Shown in pieces: positions 37,952 through 46,007 of a DNA stretch of 64,000 nt (positions are counted from its first letter, which is position 1; every line of letters starts with the position of its first letter). The stretch spans positions 1,319,005-1,383,004 of the forward strand of contig NZ_KQ955208.1 of NCBI RefSeq assembly GCF_001546115.1, in the 5' to 3' direction. Source of the DNA: Paracoccus aminovorans (GTDB lineage Bacteria > Pseudomonadota > Alphaproteobacteria > Rhodobacterales > Rhodobacteraceae). The notes under the pieces are model-generated. The model had not been told where the DNA came from. It saw only the letters and a list, made by a program, of their open reading frames with translations, and did not search any database. Both the position numbers and the translations under genes were made by a program.

Positions 37952-38000
37952 GTTCGGGCGTGAGGGCATGACTGCCATTGGTCCGAAGGAGTGCCCGAAC
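37952..38000. repeat. Palindromic mini-insertion 1 in the IS256 transposase
   Basis: GTTCGGGC at 37952-37959 and GCCCGAAC at 37993-38000 are perfect 8-bp inverted arms. They surround about 33 bp that interrupt the expected reading from ADVVG to PNEASIM on the minus strand. The insertion changes frame. Confidence 0.6.
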
Positions 38001-38121
38001 GCCGACGACATCGGCGCGGCGCTTCACTTCCTTGTTCAGGCGTTCGACCGGGTTCGTGCTGTGCAACTTGGTGCGGTGCTGGCGAGGAAAGGACATATAG
38101 GCCAGCACATCATGCTCGCTC

Positions 38122-38160
38122 CTCGCCATGGTCACTCGGACCAGTGGCGTTCTCATGGCT
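38122..38160. repeat. Palindromic mini-insertion 2 in the IS256 transposase (in frame)
   Basis: About 39 bp with GCCATGG near one end and TCATGGC near the other. On the minus strand they add AMRTPLVRVTMAR between LADLMDR and SEHDVLAYM, where family members I recall have no such residues. The reading frame is kept. Confidence 0.5.
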
Positions 38161-38660
38161 CGATCCATCAGATCAGCCAGCTTTGGCCAGCGGGGGCGCA
38201 GCTGCCCGGCCACCTTGCGCCATGTCTCGCCGGCATGGGCGCGGTCGGGTTGGTCGAAGGCCTGCCGGATCGCGGCGGCGATGACGGTGTGCTGGCCGCG
38301 CGAGGCATGCGCGAGGGCGTTGCGCAGCCAATGAACCCGGCAGCGCTGCCAGGTTGCCTCGAAGACCCGGGCGATGGCCGCCTTGAGGCCGCTATGTGCA
38401 TCGCTAATCACCAGCCTGACCCCGCCAAGGCCGCGGGCCCTCAGGGAACGCAGGAACTCGGTCCAGAAGGTCTCGGCCTCCGACGGGCCGATGCCCAGGC
38501 CGATGATTTCTCTGCGCCCTTCGGTGTTGGCGGCGACCGCGATTATGGCCGCGACCGGCACGATGCGACCGCCCTGGCGCACCTTCAGGTAGGTGGCGTC
38601 CAGCCAGAGGTAGGGCCATTCGCCGGTCAATGGACGGTTCAGAAACTCGCCGACCCGTTC

Positions 38661-38713
38661 ATCATTCGCCGGGAAAACGATCCACCGGATCGTTTTCTGG
38701 CCCGGCTCATTCC
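38661..38713. repeat. Palindromic mini-insertion 3 in the IS256 transposase
   Basis: A near-perfect hairpin: AAAACGATCC, three bases ACC, then GGATCGTTTT, with GCCGGG and CCCGGC further out. It replaces the short expected link between SKLCK and DERVGEFLNRPL and introduces stops in one frame. Confidence 0.65.
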
Positions 38714-38806
38714 TTGCACAGTTTCGACACCGTGCTCTTCGAGATGCCGCTGAGACCCATTGCCTGCACCAGGTCGTCGACGCGACGGGTCTAGACGCCG
38801 CCGATC

Positions 38807-38851
38807 CCGTTCGCCAGCGGTCTTGAACCGGTGGCGACTCGCTGGCTCACC
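38807..38851. repeat. Palindromic mini-insertion 4 in the IS256 transposase
   Basis: GCCAGCG and CGCTGGC flank about 20 bp (GTCTTGAACCGGTGGCGACT). On the minus strand it splits the expected VAVIQ-to-IGGV junction and adds about VSQRVATGSRPLANG, shifting the frame relative to the upstream part. Confidence 0.55.
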
Positions 38852-39296
38852 CTGGATCACCGCAACCAGCGCCTGTTCCGAAGTCTTCCGGGCTTCGAGG
38901 AAGCCGGGGAAATAGCTGCCCTGCCTGAGCTTCGGCACCCGCAGGTTCAAGGTGCCCAAACGGGTATCGAGAGCGCGCTCTCGATACCCGTTCCGCCAAG
39001 TCGTGCGTTCGCCGTTGCGCTCATGTCGACCGGCGCCGATCAGGCCGTCGACATCGCTCTCCATGATCAGCTGAAGGGCGGCCTCGGCAATGCCGCGCAG
39101 GAAGTCGCCCTGATCGTGCTTGGCCAGAATGGGGTCTCCGTAGGGTTCGTGGTTGAAGCGTCGAAACTCCACCTCGACCATACACCTCGATGGCCACCCG
39201 GGATTACACCGATGCAGGCGCAGAAATTACACCACGTCATCGGACGCTAACCTGGCCGGTTCAGGTCAAGACCGCGCGTCTTGTCGAAATGCCTTA

Positions 39297-40475
39297 TTAA
39301 AGCGGCCCCGTCTGCCACAGCCGCACCTTCAGCCCGCCATGCGCGACATAGGGCCCCGGCTCGCGGAACGGCAGGCCGGTGGCGCGGGCCAGCGGCGCCT
39401 CGCTGGTGACCAGGCCGACGCGCCAGCCGGAAAAGCCTGTGCGCAGCACCTCGCCCATCGCCGCGTGCAGGCCAAAGAGCGGCCCCTTGTTGCCGATGCG
39501 GGCGCCATAGGGCGGGTTGATGATGACCAGGCCGGGCGGGCCTTCGGGCCGTTGCAGGTCGGAAAAGGCGCAGGTCTCGAACCGGGTCAGGGCGGCGATG
39601 CCGGCGCGCTCGGCATTCTCGCGGCTCATGCGGATGGCGCCGGGGTCGCGGTCGCTGCCGTGAAACAGCAGCTCCGGCGCTGTCGGGACGGTCCCGCGCA
39701 GGGCGTCGAAACCGGCGGCGTCGAAGCCGGGGAACTGCTGGAAGGCAAAGCCGCGTAGCCGGCCGGGGGCAAGGCCCGACGCGATCTCGGCCGCCTCGAT
39801 GACGAAGGTGCCCGAGCCGCACATCGGGTCCAGCACCGGCTCGCGCCCGTCGAAGCCGCATTGGCGCAGGAACATCGCCGCCATGGTCTCGCGCATCGGC
39901 GCCTTGCCGACCGCCTGCTTGTGGCCGCGCTTGTGCAGGCTTTCGCCCGAGGTATCGAGGCTGAAGGTGCAGAGATCGTCCTCGAGCCGGATCTTCAGCG
40001 TGACCGGCGCGTCGTCGGCGAAGCTGGCGCCGATGCTGTCGCGGATCGCGGCCTCGACGCGCTGGGTGATGGCGCCGGCGTGATAGATGCGCGACTTGCG
40101 GCTGACGGCCTCCAGCCGCAGCGGCACGTCGGGGCGCAGCCAGTCGGCCCAGGGAAAGCGGCGGGCGCGCTTGTCGAGCTGCGCCGGATGCATGGCGCGA
40201 AAGGCGCCGATGCGGGCCAGCACCCGCGTCGCGCCGCGCAGCTGCAGGTTGGCGCGCCAGACCTCGGGCCAGCCGCCGGTGAAGGTCACGCCGCCGGGCT
40301 GGACCTGCACGTCGAAGCCAAGGGCGCGCGCCTCCTCGGCCAGGGGTTCCTCAAGGCCCGGGGTGGCGACCAGGAAGATCTCCATCCGGGCCGGGTCGGC
40401 GGCCAGCGGGGCGGCTTCGGGCGGTGCCGCGACGGGGGCGGGCTTGCGGGCGGCTTTGGTCTGGCGGGGCGTCAT
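39297..40475 (-). CDS. Class I SAM-dependent RNA methyltransferase, RlmL-N/YcbY type (THUMP + UPF0020)
   Basis: A 392-residue protein predicted to methylate guanine N2 in 23S rRNA. After a basic, proline/alanine-rich head (residues 1-33) the conserved part starts MEIFLVATPGLEEPLAEEAR, followed by a THUMP domain, then the methyltransferase core: VLDPMCGSGTFVIEAAEIA (SAM loop) and VIINPPYGARIGNK (catalytic NPPY). The start is uncertain: ATG at 40475 has a poor ribosome site, and ATGs at 40509 or at the conserved M (about 40382) are alternatives. Confidence 0.85.
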   Translation of the reverse strand: MTPRQTKAARKPAPVAAPPEAAPLAADPARMEIFLVATPGLEEPLAEEARALGFDVQVQPGGVTFTGGWPEVWRANLQLRGATRVLARIGAFRAMHPAQLDKRARRFPWADWLRPDVPLRLEAVSRKSRIYHAGAITQRVEAAIRDSIGASFADDAPVTLKIRLEDDLCTFSLDTSGESLHKRGHKQAVGKAPMRETMAAMFLRQCGFDGREPVLDPMCGSGTFVIEAAEIASGLAPGRLRGFAFQQFPGFDAAGFDALRGTVPTAPELLFHGSDRDPGAIRMSRENAERAGIAALTRFETCAFSDLQRPEGPPGLVIINPPYGARIGNKGPLFGLHAAMGEVLRTGFSGWRVGLVTSEAPLARATGLPFREPGPYVAHGGLKVRLWQTGPL

Positions 40476-40639
40476 CGGGATCCGGGAAGGCGAAAGGCCC
40501 CGCATCATGCGCCCTGCCGCCGGCAAAGTCCATCCGGCGGCATTGTCGGCGCCACGGCGACGGTGTTCCCCGATTGGCGCCATTTCATGGCATGCGGCCG
40601 GCACCTATCTTGTCGGTCAAGGGATCGAAGGAGATCATC

Positions 40640-41434
40640 ATGGCCACGAGCGACGCCCCCATCCAGATCGGCCAGGTTGCGCTGGTCGTCAACGACCTCG
40701 ACCGCGTCGGGGATTACTACCAGTCGGTGATCGGGCTCGAGCGCCTTTCGGGCAGCGGCGAGGAGCGGGTGCTGGGCGCCGGCGGCCAGCCGCTGGTCGC
40801 GCTGCGCCGCGACAGGGCCGCGCGCCATCGCCCGCGCGAGGCCGGCCTGTTCCACACCGCCTTCCTGCTGCCCGACCGCAAGGTGCTGGGCCGCTGGCTG
40901 CGCCATGTCGCGGACCGGCAGATCGGGCTGGACGGCGCCTCGGATCACCTGGTCAGCGAGGCGCTCTACCTGCGCGACCCCGAGGGCAATGGCATCGAAG
41001 TCTATGCCGACCGCCCGCGCAGCACTTGGCAGACCGACGGGCGCGCGGTACGCATGGACACCATCGCCCTGGACCTGAGCGCACTCGCGGCCGCGGCGGA
41101 TGCGCCCTGGCGCGGGGCGCCCGAAGGCAGCGTAATCGGCCATGTCCACCTGCAGGTCGGCAATGTCGCCGAGGCCGAGGCCTTCTACATGAACCGGCTG
41201 GGCATGGACCGCAGCGCGCATCTGTTCGGCGCCAGCTTCTTTGCCAGCGGCGGCTATCACCACCACCTGGCGGGCAATATCTGGAACAGCCGCGGCGCCG
41301 GGCTGCGCAGCGCCGATGCCACCGGCCTGGCCGAGGTGGTGCTGGCCGCCGACGCCCCGTCCTTGGCGGCGCTCGGCGCGCGCGATTTCACAGATCCCTG
41401 GGGCACCCGGATCCGCGTGACCGCCAAGGGCTGA
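40640..41434 (+). CDS. Glyoxalase/bleomycin-resistance (VOC) family protein, CatE-like
   Basis: A 264-residue protein of two VOC modules: the first begins IGQVALVVNDLDRVGDYYQS, the second GHVHLQVGNVAEAEAFYMN with SGGYHHHLAGNIWNSRG. It resembles extradiol-dioxygenase-like CatE proteins. Candidate metal ligands are the histidines of GHVHL and YHHHLA; the usual third glutamate near the C terminus is not obvious (DPWGTRIRVTAKG). ATG at 40640 follows AAGGAG. Its substrate is unknown. Confidence 0.8.
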   Translation: MATSDAPIQIGQVALVVNDLDRVGDYYQSVIGLERLSGSGEERVLGAGGQPLVALRRDRAARHRPREAGLFHTAFLLPDRKVLGRWLRHVADRQIGLDGASDHLVSEALYLRDPEGNGIEVYADRPRSTWQTDGRAVRMDTIALDLSALAAAADAPWRGAPEGSVIGHVHLQVGNVAEAEAFYMNRLGMDRSAHLFGASFFASGGYHHHLAGNIWNSRGAGLRSADATGLAEVVLAADAPSLAALGARDFTDPWGTRIRVTAKG

Positions 41435-41460
41435 GCTTGGCCCGGGGGCTCTGCCCCCCG

Positions 41461-41526
41461 CGCCTCTGCGGCCCCTCGATGGGGCCGCAGAGGCGCTCCC
41501 CCGGGATATTTCGACAAGAAAGAAGC
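41461..41526 (+). repeat. Terminator-like hairpin plus 3'-end repeat, copy E (in intergenic 41435-41735)
   Basis: CGCCTCTGCGGCCCC and its complement form a 15-bp stem with a TCGA loop (41461-41495). It is followed by CCCCGGGATATTTCGACAAG and AAAGAAG, the repeat motif in the direction of the preceding VOC gene. The rest of this 301-bp gap up to gabD shows a second small hairpin (GGGGCGG ... CCGCCCC near 41546-41574) and the gabD ribosome site; no gene is supported. Confidence 0.65.
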
Positions 41527-41735
41527 AGCCTGCCCACGAAAAAGGGGCGGCGCGAGAGAGATGCACCGCCCCAGTCTCACACGCCAAGAGGGAAAACCTG
41601 ACGATAAAGGAGCAACGCCCCTCGCTGGCTTCGGGTTCATCACGATTGCGCGACACCGCCCGGCCCGCGGTTTCCCTTGCTTTGGCGGGGCAAAAGCGCA
41701 AGCCTGCGCCAAATCCCGCCGCAAGGAGACCGACA

Positions 41736-43208
41736 ATGAACACGCAACCGACCGACCTGAGGATGATGCTGAAGGACCCTTCGCTGCTGGAAACGCGGGC
41801 CTATGTGGCGGGCGAATGGATCAATGCCGACGACGGCAAGACCTTTGCGGTGGTGAACCCGGCGCGCGGCGACGTCATCGCCGAGGTGGCGGACCTGTCC
41901 CGCGCCGAGGTCGCCCGCGCCATCTCGGCCGCGGCCGCGGCGATGCAGGACTGGGCCGCGCGCACCGCCAAGGAGCGCGCCCAGATCATGCGCAAATGGT
42001 TCGACCTGATGATGGCGAACCAGGACGACCTAGGCCGCATCCTGACCGCCGAACAGGGCAAGCCCCTGCCCGAGGCCAAGGGCGAGATCGCCTATGGCGC
42101 CAGCTTCATCGAATGGTTCGGCGAGGAGGCGAAGCGCATCTACGGCGAGACCATCCCCGGCCACCAGCCCGACAAGCGCCTGACCGTGATCCGCCAGCCG
42201 ATCGGCGTGGTCGGCTCGATCACGCCCTGGAACTTCCCCAATGCCATGATCACCCGCAAATGCGGCCCGGCCATCGCCGCCGGCTGCGGCTTCGTCGGCC
42301 GCCCCGCTGCCGAAACCCCGCTCTCGGCGTTGGCGCTGGCCGTGCTGGCCGAGCGCGCCGGGGTGCCCAAGGGGCTGTTCAGCATCGTGACCTCGTCGCG
42401 ATCCTCGGACATCGGCAAGGAGTTCTGCGAGAACCCGCTGATCCGCAAGCTGACCTTCACCGGCTCGACCGAGGTCGGCCGCATCCTGCTGCGCCAGGCC
42501 GCCGACCAGGTGCTGAAATGCTCGATGGAGCTGGGCGGCAACGCGCCCTTCATCGTCTTCGACGATGCCGACCTGGACGCCGCGGTCGGGGGCGCCATGG
42601 CCTCGAAATTCCGCAACAACGGCCAGACCTGCGTCTGCGCCAACCGCATCTATGTCCAGGCCGGGGTCTATGACGAATTCGCCCGGCGGCTGGCGGCGGC
42701 GGTGGACAAGCTGCGCGTCGGCGACGGGCTGGAGGAGGGCGTGACCACCGGCCCGCTGATCAACCGCGACGCCGTCGAGAAGGTCGAGGAGCATATCGAG
42801 GACGCGGTCGCCGGCGGCGCCACCGTGCTCACCGGCGGCAAGCCGATGCAGGGGCTGTTCTTCGAGCCGACCGTGGTGACCGGGATCACCGATTCGATGA
42901 AGGTCTCGACCGAGGAAACCTTCGGGCCGCTGGCACCGCTCTTCCGCTTCGAGACCGAGGCCGAGGCGATCGAGCGTGCCAATGCCACGATCTTCGGCCT
43001 CGCCTCGTATTTCTACGCCCGCGACATCGGCCGCATCACCCGCGTGCAGGAGGCGCTGGAATACGGCATCGTCGGCGTGAACACCGGCATCATCTCGACC
43101 GAGGTGGCGCCCTTCGGCGGCGTCAAGCAATCCGGGCTGGGCCGCGAGGGCTCGCGCCACGGCATCGAGGATTACCTGGAGATGAAATACATCTGCCTGT
43201 CGATCTGA
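41736..43208 (+). CDS. gabD: NAD(P)-dependent succinate-semialdehyde dehydrogenase
   Basis: A 490-residue enzyme that oxidises succinate semialdehyde to succinate at the end of GABA catabolism. It aligns through its whole length with GabD: GETIPGHQPDKRLTVIRQPIG, ITPWNFPNAMITRK, MELGGNAPFIVFDDADLD, the catalytic cysteine in NNGQTCVCANR and the C-terminal APFGGVKQSGLGREGSRHG. The lysine that binds the cofactor ribose (KPA-x-x-TP) is replaced by Arg189 in VGRPAAETP, which is unusual. AAGGAG precedes the ATG. A 300-bp leader separates it from the VOC gene. Confidence 0.93.
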   Translation: MNTQPTDLRMMLKDPSLLETRAYVAGEWINADDGKTFAVVNPARGDVIAEVADLSRAEVARAISAAAAAMQDWAARTAKERAQIMRKWFDLMMANQDDLGRILTAEQGKPLPEAKGEIAYGASFIEWFGEEAKRIYGETIPGHQPDKRLTVIRQPIGVVGSITPWNFPNAMITRKCGPAIAAGCGFVGRPAAETPLSALALAVLAERAGVPKGLFSIVTSSRSSDIGKEFCENPLIRKLTFTGSTEVGRILLRQAADQVLKCSMELGGNAPFIVFDDADLDAAVGGAMASKFRNNGQTCVCANRIYVQAGVYDEFARRLAAAVDKLRVGDGLEEGVTTGPLINRDAVEKVEEHIEDAVAGGATVLTGGKPMQGLFFEPTVVTGITDSMKVSTEETFGPLAPLFRFETEAEAIERANATIFGLASYFYARDIGRITRVQEALEYGIVGVNTGIISTEVAPFGGVKQSGLGREGSRHGIEDYLEMKYICLSI

Positions 43209-43211
43209 CGA

Positions 43212-43240
43212 AAAACCCCCGGGGCCAGGCTCCGGGGGCG
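43212..43240 (-). terminator. Intrinsic terminator of the trcR gene
   Basis: On the minus strand CCCCCGGAGCC and GGCCCCGGGGG form a stem followed by five Ts, 17 bp after the trcR stop. It lies between convergent gabD and trcR and could also slow transcription leaving gabD. Confidence 0.8.
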
Positions 43241-43256
43241 GATCTTCCGGACGGGA

Positions 43257-44000
43257 TCAGTTGTCCTCGTCCTCGTCGTCATCCGCCTCGGGCAGGTTGA
43301 AGAAGCTGTCGGCGTCCAGATCCTCGGCCTGGGGCTTGTCCTCGTCCTTGCTGAGGCTGAAGTTCTCCAGCCCGGCGATGCTCGAGGGCAGGCGCGGCTC
43401 GTCCGACATCGCCAGCGAGGTCTCGGTCGACAGAAGCTTGCGACGCTCGTCATCGGTCATGGCGCCGCCCTCGGCCGCCTTCTTCTTGGCCGCCTTCTGC
43501 ACGGCGGCGTCCAGCTCCGACTGCCGGCACAGGCCCAGGGCGACCGGGTCGATGGGCTGCATGTTCTGGATGTTCCAATGCGTGCGCTCGCGGATCGAGG
43601 CGATGGTCGGCTTGGTGGTGCCGACCAGCTTCGCGATCTGCGCATCGGCGAGTTCCGGGTGGAACTTGACCAGCCACAGGATGGCGTTCGGCCGGTCCTG
43701 GCGCTTGGACAGCGGCGTGTAGCGCGGGCCGCGGCGCTTTTCCTCACCCTCGGCGGCGGGGTTGTGCTTCAGCTTCAGCCGATACAGCGGGTTCTTCTGG
43801 CCCTTCTCGATCTCGCCGGCATCGAGCTGGTTCGAGGCGACCGGGTCGAAACCCTTGACGCCCGCCGCCACGTCGCCATCGGCGATGCCCTGCACTTCAA
43901 GCTCGTGCATGCCGCAGAAATCGGCGATCTGCTTGAAGCTCAGCGTGGTATTGTCGACCAGCCAGACAGCGGTGGCCTTGGCCATCAGCGGCTTGTTCAT
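43257..44000 (-). CDS. trcR: Cell cycle transcriptional regulator TrcR (DUF1013)
   Basis: A 247-residue DNA-binding regulator confined to alphaproteobacteria and linked to the CtrA-centred cell-cycle network. Conserved segments are MAKATAVWLVDNTTLSFKQIADFCGMHELEVQGIADGD, PLSKRQDRPNAILWLVKFHPEL and a helix-turn-helix IAKLVGTTKPTIASIRERTHW. The C-terminal tail is strongly acidic (EADDDEDEDN). The upstream region 44001-44160 is divergent with the RNase gene. Confidence 0.92.
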   Translation of the reverse strand: MNKPLMAKATAVWLVDNTTLSFKQIADFCGMHELEVQGIADGDVAAGVKGFDPVASNQLDAGEIEKGQKNPLYRLKLKHNPAAEGEEKRRGPRYTPLSKRQDRPNAILWLVKFHPELADAQIAKLVGTTKPTIASIRERTHWNIQNMQPIDPVALGLCRQSELDAAVQKAAKKKAAEGGAMTDDERRKLLSTETSLAMSDEPRLPSSIAGLENFSLSKDEDKPQAEDLDADSFFNLPEADDDEDEDN

Positions 44001-44160
44001 GACCTTCTCCTTAACAATATCTCTTCCGGCCGGGGAAAACGGCTTTCGGCGGCTGCCATTCCATTTTCAGGGGGATTGACAGGCTGTATAGGGCCAGAAC
44101 GGGGCGAAATAAAGCCTGAATTTCGTGGCGCAAGCCGGACGGCGCGACTAGGTTCGGGGC

Positions 44161-44784
44161 ATGAGAACGCTCGCCCTGCTCGCCGCCCTGCTGCTGCCCG
44201 GCCCTGGCCATGCCCAGGATGTCGCGGGCCGGTTCGACTATTACCTGCTGTCGCTGAGCTGGTCGCCCAGCTGGTGCCAGGCCGAGGGCGAGGCCGACGG
44301 CCAATGCGCGTCGGGACGACGCATCGGCTTCGTGGTCCACGGTCTCTGGCCGCAATATGAGCGTGGTTGGCCGCAGGACTGCCACAGCGCCGCCCGCGAC
44401 CCCTCGCAGCGCGAGACCCGCGCCATGACGGACCTGATGGGTTCGCCCGGGCTGGCCTGGTATCAATGGAAGAAGCATGGCCGCTGCGCGGGCCTGGCGG
44501 CAAGCGATTATTTCGCCCTGACCCGCGAGGCTGCAAAGACCATCGTCATTCCCGAACCCTTGCGGCGGCTGGGCCGCGACGTGACCCTGCCCGCGACGGT
44601 GGTCGAAGACGCCTTCATTGCCGCCAACCCCGGCTTGTCGCGCGACGCGATCACCGTGACCTGCCGCGACCGTGCCTTGCAGGAGGTGCGCATCTGCCTG
44701 ACACGCGAGCTCGAGCCCCGCAGTTGCGCCCCAGATGCGCGGCGCGATTGCAGCGGCAGCTTCATGATGTCGGCGCCGCGCTGA
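44161..44784 (+). CDS. Ribonuclease T2 family protein
   Basis: A 207-residue exported RNase (signal peptide MRTLALLAALLLPGPGHAQ). Both conserved active-site blocks are present: FVVHGLWPQYERGWPQDC (CAS I) and WYQWKKHGRCAG (CAS II), with catalytic histidines in each, plus several cysteines for disulfides. It would degrade RNA in the periplasm or outside the cell. It is followed by a copy of the 3'-end repeat. Confidence 0.92.
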   Translation: MRTLALLAALLLPGPGHAQDVAGRFDYYLLSLSWSPSWCQAEGEADGQCASGRRIGFVVHGLWPQYERGWPQDCHSAARDPSQRETRAMTDLMGSPGLAWYQWKKHGRCAGLAASDYFALTREAAKTIVIPEPLRRLGRDVTLPATVVEDAFIAANPGLSRDAITVTCRDRALQEVRICLTRELEPRSCAPDARRDCSGSFMMSAPR

Positions 44785-44797
44785 TGGCGATGTCGTT

Positions 44798-44987
44798 GGC
44801 CTCCGGCGGGGATATTTAAACAAGAAAGAAGCCGTTAACCGAATCGCAAGGATTTGCGGGCAATCTGGTCTCACGGTACAGGCGGGGACGCCGATGACCG
44901 TCAAGAGAGAAGCCACACCCCGACCCTTTGCTCCGGCGGGCGGGGTGTGTGCTTTTCTTTCTTGCTTAAATATCCCCGCCGGAGGCC
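44798..44987. repeat. Pair of 33-bp inverted repeats (3'-end repeat copies G1/G2) flanking a hairpin-terminated spacer
   Basis: The left arm (44798-44832) reads GGCCTCCGGCGGGGATATTT, then AAACAAGAAAGAAG. The right arm (44951-44987) is almost its exact reverse complement. Each arm lies at the 3' end of a convergent gene (RNase T2 and the quinone oxidoreductase). The 118-bp spacer holds CACACCCCG and CGGGGTGTGTG as a stem (about 44915-44950) followed by CTTTTCTTTCTT, an intrinsic-terminator shape on the plus strand, and a short ATG-initiated frame at 44894. It could encode a small RNA; no clear promoter is seen. Confidence 0.6.
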
Positions 44988-45014
44988 AGCCACGACGCAA
45001 CCGGCGCGATCGGC

Positions 45015-46007
45015 TCAATCCTCGGCCGAAACCTGCAACAGGATCTTGCCGATATGGCCGTTGCCCTCCATGCGGCGATGGGAATCGACCGCCTCGCGCA
45101 GCGGAAAGCTGCTGTCGATCTGCGGCAGCACCACGCCGGCCTCGATCAGGGGCCACAGCCTGTCCTGCAGTTCCCGCGCGATCTGCGCCTTGGCCAGGTC
45201 GGATTGCGGCCGCAGCGTCGAGCCGGTCACCTCCAGCCGCCGCGTCATGATCTGGGCGAAGTTGATCTCGGCCTTGGGGCCGGCCAGGAAGGCGATCATC
45301 ACCAGCCGGCCGTCCTCGGCCAGGCACTTGATGTTGCGGGCGATATAGTCGCCGCCCACCATGTCGAGGATCAGGTCCGCGCCCCCGGCCTTGCGCAGCA
45401 GGGTGACGAAATCCTCTTCGCGGTAGTTGATGGCGGTGGCGCCCAGCCGGGTGCAGGCCGCGCATTTCTCGGCCGAGCCGGCCGTGGCCCAGACCCGCGC
45501 GCCCAGGGCGCGCGCCACCTGGATCGCCATGGTGCCGATGCCGGACGAGCCGCCGTGGACCAGGAACTTCTCGCCCGGTTGCAGGCGGCCGCGCATGACG
45601 ACGTTCGACCAGACGGTGAAGGCGGTCTCGGGCAGGGCCGCGGCCTCGCGCAGCGACAGGCCGGCGGGGATCGGCAGGGCGTGCTCGGCCGGGCAGGTCG
45701 CGTATTCGGCATAGCCGCCGCCGGGCAGCAGCGCGCAGACCCGGTCGCCCGGCTTCCAGCGCGTCACCCCCTGCCCCACCGCCGCGACGATGCCGGCGCA
45801 TTCCAGCCCCGGCAGGTCCGAGGCGCCGGGCGGCGGCGCATAGGAGCCGGCGCGTTGCAGCACGTCGGGCCGGTTCACCCCGGCCCAGGCGACCCGGATC
45901 AGGATCTGGCCGTGGCCCGCCACCGGCACCGGCCGCGTGGCCGGCTTGAGCACCTCGGCCCCGCCCGGAGCGGATATTTCGATCGCCTGCATGACATCGG
46001 GAATCAC
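45015..46007 (-). CDS. NAD(P)H-quinone oxidoreductase (zinc-less MDR family)
   Basis: A 330-residue medium-chain reductase of the quinone oxidoreductase/PIG3 type. Family features are WAGVNRPDVLQRAGSYAPPPG near the N terminus, PGLECAGIV, the nucleotide loop VHGGSSGIGTMAIQVARALG and INFAQIMTRRLEVTGSTLR. Zinc ligands of alcohol dehydrogenases are absent. The preferred start is a GTG at 46007 that overlaps the coq9 stop and follows GGAGGGGG; an ATG lies five codons later. It is coupled to coq9. Confidence 0.85.
   Translation of the reverse strand: MIPDVMQAIEISAPGGAEVLKPATRPVPVAGHGQILIRVAWAGVNRPDVLQRAGSYAPPPGASDLPGLECAGIVAAVGQGVTRWKPGDRVCALLPGGGYAEYATCPAEHALPIPAGLSLREAAALPETAFTVWSNVVMRGRLQPGEKFLVHGGSSGIGTMAIQVARALGARVWATAGSAEKCAACTRLGATAINYREEDFVTLLRKAGGADLILDMVGGDYIARNIKCLAEDGRLVMIAFLAGPKAEINFAQIMTRRLEVTGSTLRPQSDLAKAQIARELQDRLWPLIEAGVVLPQIDSSFPLREAVDSHRRMEGNGHIGKILLQVSAED

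Larger units (their letters stand above)
37799..39181 (-). pseudogene. IS256-family transposase carrying four short palindromic insertions
   Basis: Family segments appear in order across several frames: VEVEFRRFNHEPYGDPILAK, DVDGLIGAGRHERNGERTTW and NLRVPKLRQGSYFPGFLEAR; then RRVDDLVQAMGLSGISKSTV; then GEWPYLWLDATYLKVRQGGR, LVISDAHSGLKAAI, CRVHWLRNALAH and STNPVERLNKEVKRRADVVG; then NEASIMRLIGAVLSEQNDEW to the stop. An in-frame TAG replaces an expected codon near 38792. Three insertions of about 40-50 bp disrupt the frame and a fourth of 39 bp is in frame. The locus is about 185 bp longer than a usual IS256 transposase gene, in agreement with four extra pieces. Confidence 0.82.
37749..39251 (-). 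mobile_element. IS256-family insertion sequence (degenerate) with a 9-bp target duplication
   Basis: The ends are imperfect inverted repeats that share CGTCCG, five variable bases, then GTGGTGTAATTTC (left end from 37749, right end from 39251 on the opposite strand). The sequence CTGGCCGGT occurs directly outside both ends (37740-37748 and 39252-39260), a 9-bp duplication of the size made by IS256 transposases. The transposase inside is broken, so this copy can move only with help in trans. Confidence 0.85.

Noticed and set aside
36618..38630. One continuous 670-codon protein joining transposase and orphan gene
   Set aside because: The N-terminal part is IS256 transposase out of its proper frame towards the end, and the orphan gene has its own start at 37700. 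The fusion is accidental because the frame stays open across the IS end.
44894..45250. A 118-codon protein gene reading through the repeat into the quinone oxidoreductase region
   Set aside because: Most of it overlaps the minus-strand quinone oxidoreductase gene as a shadow frame; only a short leader-type frame in the spacer remains possible.
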